Assembly: GCA_029260435.1 (NCBI GenBank)
Contig: JAJDDG010000014.1
Location: forward strand, 1 to 50,402
Length of the DNA: 50,402 nucleotides
DNA from: Phycisphaerales bacterium
GTDB lineage: Bacteria > Planctomycetota > Phycisphaerae > Phycisphaerales > UBA1924
Direction of reading: 5' to 3'
The notes beneath the pieces are model-generated. The model was not told where the DNA came from. It did not search any database and saw nothing but the letters and a program-made list of their open reading frames with translations. Position numbers and translations under genes: made by a program. Below, one piece after another: positions 46,344 through 50,402 of the stretch. How positions within the stretch are numbered: the stretch's first letter is position 1; each line of letters begins with the position of its first letter.

Positions 46344-49199
46344 CTACGGGCAGGGTCCGCCTGCGTTGCAGGTGCCCAGGCGGAAGAGCACGTAAGAAAT
46401 ATCGTTCACGTCGTTGACGCCGTCGCCGTTCGCGTCGCCATCGCCGCACACGCCGTTGTTCTGCCCGAGGCGGAATAGAACAAACGAAATGTCGTTCACA
46501 TCGACAACCAGATCACCGTTCGCGTCGCCGTCACACCCGCCAACCCCAAGATCGATATCAAAGGTCTGCGTCGCGGGTGCCGAGGCGGTCGTACCGTTTA
46601 CGTTCGTTGCAAACACGCGCCAGTTGTATGTCGTCAGATCCAGCAGCACACCAGGTGCCGCGGTGATCTGGATCAGCCCGCCGCCGCTCGGCGGGATGTT
46701 CGTCATGCTGATCTCCGGCGAACCGAACGCGGGATCGTCATCGACCTCAAGCGAATACGTATCCACGAGCGATACTTCGGTCCACTGGAAGAACACCTCG
46801 TCCGTTGTCTCGGTGTTGCCGTTGATCGGCGTCGCAAGAATCGGCGCGCCCGGTGCAGGGCCAGCCGTCGAGAACGTCCGCGAAGCAGGCGTCGAGACGG
46901 TGTTCCCGAACGGGTTCGTCGCCGTCACACGCCAGAAGTAGGTCTGCGAAGGCCCGAGCGCCCCGAGCGGCACCGTGAAGGAAGTCAGACTCGTCGCCTG
47001 GGAAACCTCGGGCGAACCGAAGCCCGCATCGTCGTCCACATCGAGCGTGTATGTCACCACGCCGGGTGAGGCGGCCCACTGGAAGAATGCGCTCTCGGGG
47101 ATACCCGTCGCGCTATCAGCAGGGATCAGCAGGCTGAACGAGCCGGGTCCCGAAGGGTTGTACTCCAGCTTCGCGACATGCGTACCCCAGACGTTCGTAC
47201 TCCGCACGTACTCCTGGATTGTCCACAGCGACTCATCGCTCGGATCCCAGCTCGTCGCCGAGTAATCGCCCCACCTGTTCCGCCCGAAACCGTCGAGCAG
47301 GTTGTAGTTAGAGCCCGAACCCGCACGGTACAGCACCGGCGTGCTCATGATGTTGTTCGAATCCAGACCGGACCGCCCAACGTAATAGCAACCGGGGCTC
47401 GTCGAGGCGTTCGAACCGGTGAAACCAACCACCGCGTCGCCGTTCGCATTCACGGAAATCGACGGGTAATAAAAGTGCAGCGAGGGGTCATTGATCGTCC
47501 CCGCCTGCTGCGTCACCGCACTCGAAATCCCGACCGCGATCTCGTACCATCGGATCCCCGCACGCCCACTAATGCTCGCTCCCTGAGCGACCCACAATGA
47601 ACCATCGCGGTACACCGACTGGCTCAGACGCCTGTCGCCCGAGTCCAGGTTTGTGCTCGCGCCAAGCGCAGGCGAATCCGCCGGGCTCGAAACGCTCGAC
47701 ACACTGTGGTTCGCAACCGTCGAGACAGAAGGCGATGTGACCGGGTCGTTCACCCGCAGGATCGTCAATGTGCTGGAGTTCGTCTCGTTGATGATGAACT
47801 CACGCCCGCTATTGCTGTTCCCGTGCGTATGCACAGGCTGGAGACTAAAGCCCCCCAGACTCTGGAACAACGTGATCGCGCCCACCGCCTGCGAGCCCGC
47901 AGGTAGCAGCGGCGCCTTCTCGATCACCGCCAGCGTCGGCCCGCAGAACCCACCGGAGTTCCCAAACATGTTCGAAGAGATGTAATACCCGTCCTGATCG
48001 AGACCGAGCGCCGGATAGTCGGGCCAGCAGTTCGCATCCGAACCGGTGTTCGTGAAGTAGTTGAACTTGAACCAGTTCCCGTTCGGGTTGTTCGTCTCGG
48101 ACACCGCGATGAAGATCTGGTTCGAAAAGTCCGTGGACATGATCACCCACCGGTCCTCGTACTGGTCGTACAGGATCCGCGGATCGCCGCTCGTACCGGG
48201 CTGGAATGAACTCAGCGAGAATACCGACGCCTGCCCGCCGTTCACCTTGTTGAAGATCCCGATAATCGTGTTCACCGCGACCACATAGTGATCCGGGCCG
48301 ATCGCGCCGTTTGTATCGGGCGGCCACGAGCCCTGCCCCGCCTCCGTCCGATGCACAGCGTCAAAGTCCAGCGTCAGGATCGGAGCGGTCCCCGCGCCGC
48401 CACGCGCCGCCAGCTCCTGCCGGTCAAACGCCTCCGCGACAGCTTCCTCCACGCCGTCGATCGTCAGCGGGGCATGGATCCCCGCCTGTGTGTCAAAGTA
48501 ATCGCCCGTCCCCGTCTCCCACGACAGCCCCGCGTACCCCGAGCCCGTGAGCTTCGCGCGAGCCTCGAGATCCTCGAATGTCAGCAGCGTCGTTAGCGGA
48601 TCGCCCAACTCGCTCCCGACAGGACCAAACACAAAGTCGTCCATCGCGTACCAACCACCACCGCCCTCGGACGCCTGCGATTCGATCACGATCCGGTCAA
48701 CATTCACCAGATCCATCGCGAAATACGCCGGCGTCTCGCCGATCGTCTTGAACCAATCAGTCGTCCGCACGACCGCCCCATCGCGATACCCGATCACACG
48801 AATCCCCTGCGCAAACGCGCCGTCGCCGGTCCCCTGACCCGCGAACCACGCACCGTGCACGCTCACCTCGTGCGGGAACCCGATCCCCATCGAGGTGTCG
48901 CCCCACTTGTTCGTGATGAACTTCGAACCGCTCTTCGGGTGGTACAGCGCACGATTGCTCGGCACCACCCACGCGCCGTTCGTCGAGTTCTTGTTCTGGT
49001 GCCGCTGCCCCAGCGCGAGCCATGCACGCTCGCGCTCCATCACCGTTTCCATACTTTCGACGATGCCCCCGCTCAACTGGTCCGCCGTCAGGCGGACCCC
49101 CTGCATCTCATCTGCTCCCGCACGATCGACCACCTGCTGAGCCAGCGCGGCTGAACACACCGCAAGACCCGCCGAAAGACAAAATAAACGACGCACCAT
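46344..49199 (-). CDS. Large secreted protein with fibronectin-like repeats and a C-terminal dockerin-like tail
   Basis: A 951-residue exported protein. Signal peptide MVRRLFCLSAGLAVCSAALA; the start is ATG 49199, seven bases after AGGAG, rather than 49205. The N-terminal 680 residues form a large unrecognised ectodomain with many Gly/Asn/Asp turns (e.g. FGPVGSELGDPLTTLLTFEDLEARA, GSWPPDTNGAIGPDHYVVAVNTI), which may be beta-propeller-like. Two repeats of about 95 residues (roughly 690-785 and 790-885) share FFQW..., YTLDVDDDxxFGSPEVS and YxWRVxATN, so they look like fibronectin III-type modules. The last 65 residues carry two copies of GDANGDxVxDVNDISxVLFRLG, a calcium-binding dockerin-type pair common at the end of Phycisphaerae surface proteins. 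Role unknown. Confidence 0.88.
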   Translation of the reverse strand: MVRRLFCLSAGLAVCSAALAQQVVDRAGADEMQGVRLTADQLSGGIVESMETVMERERAWLALGQRHQNKNSTNGAWVVPSNRALYHPKSGSKFITNKWGDTSMGIGFPHEVSVHGAWFAGQGTGDGAFAQGIRVIGYRDGAVVRTTDWFKTIGETPAYFAMDLVNVDRIVIESQASEGGGGWYAMDDFVFGPVGSELGDPLTTLLTFEDLEARAKLTGSGYAGLSWETGTGDYFDTQAGIHAPLTIDGVEEAVAEAFDRQELAARGGAGTAPILTLDFDAVHRTEAGQGSWPPDTNGAIGPDHYVVAVNTIIGIFNKVNGGQASVFSLSSFQPGTSGDPRILYDQYEDRWVIMSTDFSNQIFIAVSETNNPNGNWFKFNYFTNTGSDANCWPDYPALGLDQDGYYISSNMFGNSGGFCGPTLAVIEKAPLLPAGSQAVGAITLFQSLGGFSLQPVHTHGNSNSGREFIINETNSSTLTILRVNDPVTSPSVSTVANHSVSSVSSPADSPALGASTNLDSGDRRLSQSVYRDGSLWVAQGASISGRAGIRWYEIAVGISSAVTQQAGTINDPSLHFYYPSISVNANGDAVVGFTGSNASTSPGCYYVGRSGLDSNNIMSTPVLYRAGSGSNYNLLDGFGRNRWGDYSATSWDPSDESLWTIQEYVRSTNVWGTHVAKLEYNPSGPGSFSLLIPADSATGIPESAFFQWAASPGVVTYTLDVDDDAGFGSPEVSQATSLTSFTVPLGALGPSQTYFWRVTATNPFGNTVSTPASRTFSTAGPAPGAPILATPINGNTETTDEVFFQWTEVSLVDTYSLEVDDDPAFGSPEISMTNIPPSGGGLIQITAAPGVLLDLTTYNWRVFATNVNGTTASAPATQTFDIDLGVGGCDGDANGDLVVDVNDISFVLFRLGQNNGVCGDGDANGDGVNDVNDISYVLFRLGTCNAGGPCP

Positions 49200-49513
49200 C
49201 ACCATTCTCCTCTGTACCTGCTCGTAAGCATGTTTGTGCTCCGATATCGACCTCGCCCGAGGAACCTGATATCAGCACTCGTATTGGACACACATTGAGT
49301 GTATCCACACCCTCCCCTATCTCCTATCCTTTTTCCGCCTACCTCGAATCCCGCCATTATCGAACCCATCTCATGCCTTGTTAAGCCCGAACCCCTCGCC
49401 TGTTCGCAGGGTGTTCGGAAACAACCAGATCCTCACGCCCGCCCCCCTCTCCGCCCGATGATCCACGCCGCACGACGGAGCATGCATCTAGAATCTGGCT
49501 CGGAGGCCAAACC
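49200..49513. other. Intergenic region between the secreted protein gene and the 109-residue protein gene
   Basis: This 314-base gap is less GC-rich than its surroundings. On the - strand it carries the ribosome site of the secreted protein gene next to 49199; on the + strand it holds TAGAAT (49489-49494) and GGAGG (49502-49506) for the small gene. I see no open frame worth calling, RNA gene or strong hairpin in 49215-49480. Confidence 0.6.
49489..49506 (+). promoter_or_regulatory. -10 box TAGAAT and GGAGG ribosome site of the 109-residue gene
   Basis: TAGAAT (49489-49494) lies 19 bases before GTG 49514, with GGAGG (49502-49506) seven bases before the same GTG. The leader is only about a dozen bases. 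Confidence 0.55.
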
Positions 49514-49843
49514 GTGAGCACCATCGGACCAACCGGGTCCATCCCGATCCACATCGCGCGGGCATACGGCGTCACGCCGAACAACCGCCCGATAAACGCG
49601 ACGCCCACTCCGGGCCCGCAATCCGCCATCGGTTCGATCAACCCACCCCTTCATCCAGAAGGCACACCCAACCCCACTTCCCGCATCGTCGCCGCCCGTG
49701 TCTCGGGCGGGATCGATTTCCTCGAGGGCGATTCTCACTCGTCTCGCCCCGCCGCCGTCCTCCAGATGTACACCCACCCCGCCGACCGCAACGCCGCCGC
49801 CACCGCCGTCAACGCCGGGCGTCTCATCGATATCACCGCCTGA
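49514..49843 (+). CDS. Small conserved-looking protein, unknown function
   Basis: A 109-residue protein starting at GTG 49514, with GGAGG at good spacing. The N-terminal half is Pro/Ile/Asn/Thr-rich (MSTIGPTGSIPIHIARAYGVTPNNRP), low in predicted structure; the second half (RIVAARVSGGIDFLEGD ... AVLQMYTHPADRNAAATAVNAGRLIDITA) looks folded. No signal peptide or membrane helix. The start signals and its own promoter box support it being real. A REP-like palindrome follows, then holB in the same direction. I do not recognise the family; the N-terminal part resembles the disordered end of some flagellar-associated proteins, but that is only an impression. Confidence 0.62.
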   Translation: MSTIGPTGSIPIHIARAYGVTPNNRPINATPTPGPQSAIGSINPPLHPEGTPNPTSRIVAARVSGGIDFLEGDSHSSRPAAVLQMYTHPADRNAAATAVNAGRLIDITA

Positions 49844-49854
49844 TTACCCCCGCT

Positions 49855-49890
49855 GCCGTGCCACTGACCGGTCTTCCCGTCAGTGCTTCT
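49855..49890. repeat. Degenerate REP-like palindrome, CACTGAC arms
   Basis: CACTGAC (49862-49868) and GTCAGTG (49879-49885) form a 7-bp stem with a ten-base loop. The left flank GTGC plus CACTGAC matches the GGGTGCCACTGGCGG form of the palindrome at 11032-11063. Confidence 0.55.
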
Positions 49891-49921
49891 AGATCATCCG
49901 CACGTTCGCATCTTCCGCGCT

Positions 49922-49927
49922 CTATCC
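49922..49927 (+). promoter_or_regulatory. -10 box TATCCT of holB (leaderless type)
   Basis: TATCCT ends ten bases before ATG 49938. No ribosome site is visible. Confidence 0.5.
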
Positions 49928-49937
49928 TTCGCTCACC

Positions 49938-50402
49938 CATGAGCGACGATCCGCTGCACCCAGACTTCCTCCCCCTCGACCAGATCCTCGCCCAGGACCG
50001 CGCGATCGATGTCCTCACTGCCGCGCTCGCCGCAAACCGAGCCCACCACGCATGGATCTTCTCAGGCCCGCAAGGCGTCGGAAAATTCACCACCGCCCTC
50101 GCCTTCGCCGCCATCCTCCTCGATCCAGACGCGGGCCCGAACCTCGCGGGCGTCTTCGAGTCCGATCCCGACGGGCAAACCGCCTCCCTCGTCCGCCGAG
50201 GCGCCCACCCGGACCTGCACATCATCCGCAAGGAACTCGCCGCCTTCGCCGACGATCGCGCCCTCCGCGAGCGCAAGCAGCGCTCCATCCCCATCGAACT
50301 TATCCGCAACCTCATGATCAAGGTCGCGTGGCAGAAGCCGTCGCTGAATCATGCCAAGGTCTTCATCATCGACGAAGCCGAACTCCTCGCGCCCCCCGCG
50401 CA
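49938..50402 (+). CDS. holB: DNA polymerase III delta-prime subunit, N-terminal part (runs off the right edge)
   Basis: Delta-prime is the stator of the clamp loader. The 155 codons present show LDQILAQDRAIDVLTAAL, HAWIFSGPQGVGKFTTALAFA (a P-loop in which Lys is followed by Phe-Thr, typical of delta-prime) and IDEAELLAPPA at the Walker B position. The expected zinc Cys cluster after the P-loop is not present in the visible part; the segment LLDPDAGPNLAGVFESDPDGQ stands there. The rest of the gene lies beyond base 50402. A DnaX subunit is the alternative, but the P-loop form and spacing favour HolB. Confidence 0.88.

Noticed and set aside
1..50402. CRISPR arrays, insertion sequences, prophage or rRNA genes
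   Set aside because: I saw no regularly spaced repeats, cas-like, transposase, integrase or capsid genes, and no rRNA-like sequence.

Overview
The window is GC-rich chromosomal DNA that reads as a member of the Planctomycetota, most likely class Phycisphaerae. The lineage call rests on a prepilin-like protein with an H-X9-DG C-terminal motif, a large secreted protein ending in a duplicated GDANGD...VND dockerin-like tail, a degenerate GxxExxY-family gene, many Ala/Arg-rich TPR-like and lipoprotein genes of unknown function, and scattered planctomycete-style intergenic palindromes. I see no phage, insertion sequence, plasmid or CRISPR signature.

Layout. 1-3.8 kb: start of hisS, a DUF2892 membrane protein, an anchored TPR-like protein and an isolated, short NuoG. 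3.9-7.2 kb: four tandem paralogues of an unrecognised small secreted Cys protein, each followed by a hairpin, plus a fifth unrelated secreted protein. 7.4-9.6 kb: MlaF/MlaD-type lipid transport genes without a permease. 9.7-16.9 kb: manC, ruvA, plsC, a ROK kinase overlapping an archaeal-type phosphoglycerate mutase or homoserine-kinase-like gene, homoserine dehydrogenase and a class IV aminotransferase. 17-28.9 kb: dnaE, a lipoprotein, phoH-pgpH, gmk, another lipoprotein, holA and a PH-like protein. 29-33.8 kb: a divergent EF-G-like GTPase, a lipoprotein and gatB. 33.9-38.9 kb: a six-gene operon with a two-ketosynthase pair enclosing a degenerate GxxExxY protein, a membrane-anchored protein, a YwlE-like phosphatase and rpiB. 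38.9-45 kb: a five-gene overlapping operon (vWA-like anchored protein, ExbB, ExbD, ExbD, large exported helical protein) and a DoxX protein with an acidic insertion. 45-50.4 kb: tRNA-Leu(UAG), a pilin-like protein, the dockerin-tailed secreted protein, a small unknown gene and the start of holB.

Two translation-start classes are visible. One set has a clear Shine-Dalgarno (SD) site 5-8 bases before the start. A second set of at least twelve genes has no SD but carries a TANNNT -10 box ending 6-10 bases before the start codon, which implies leaderless or nearly leaderless mRNAs. This pattern also settles several start choices.

The most unusual content is the paralogue cluster, the ketosynthase/GxxExxY operon, the Exb/vWA operon and the leaderless-promoter pattern. 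All assignments were made by reading the sequence; no database search was run.
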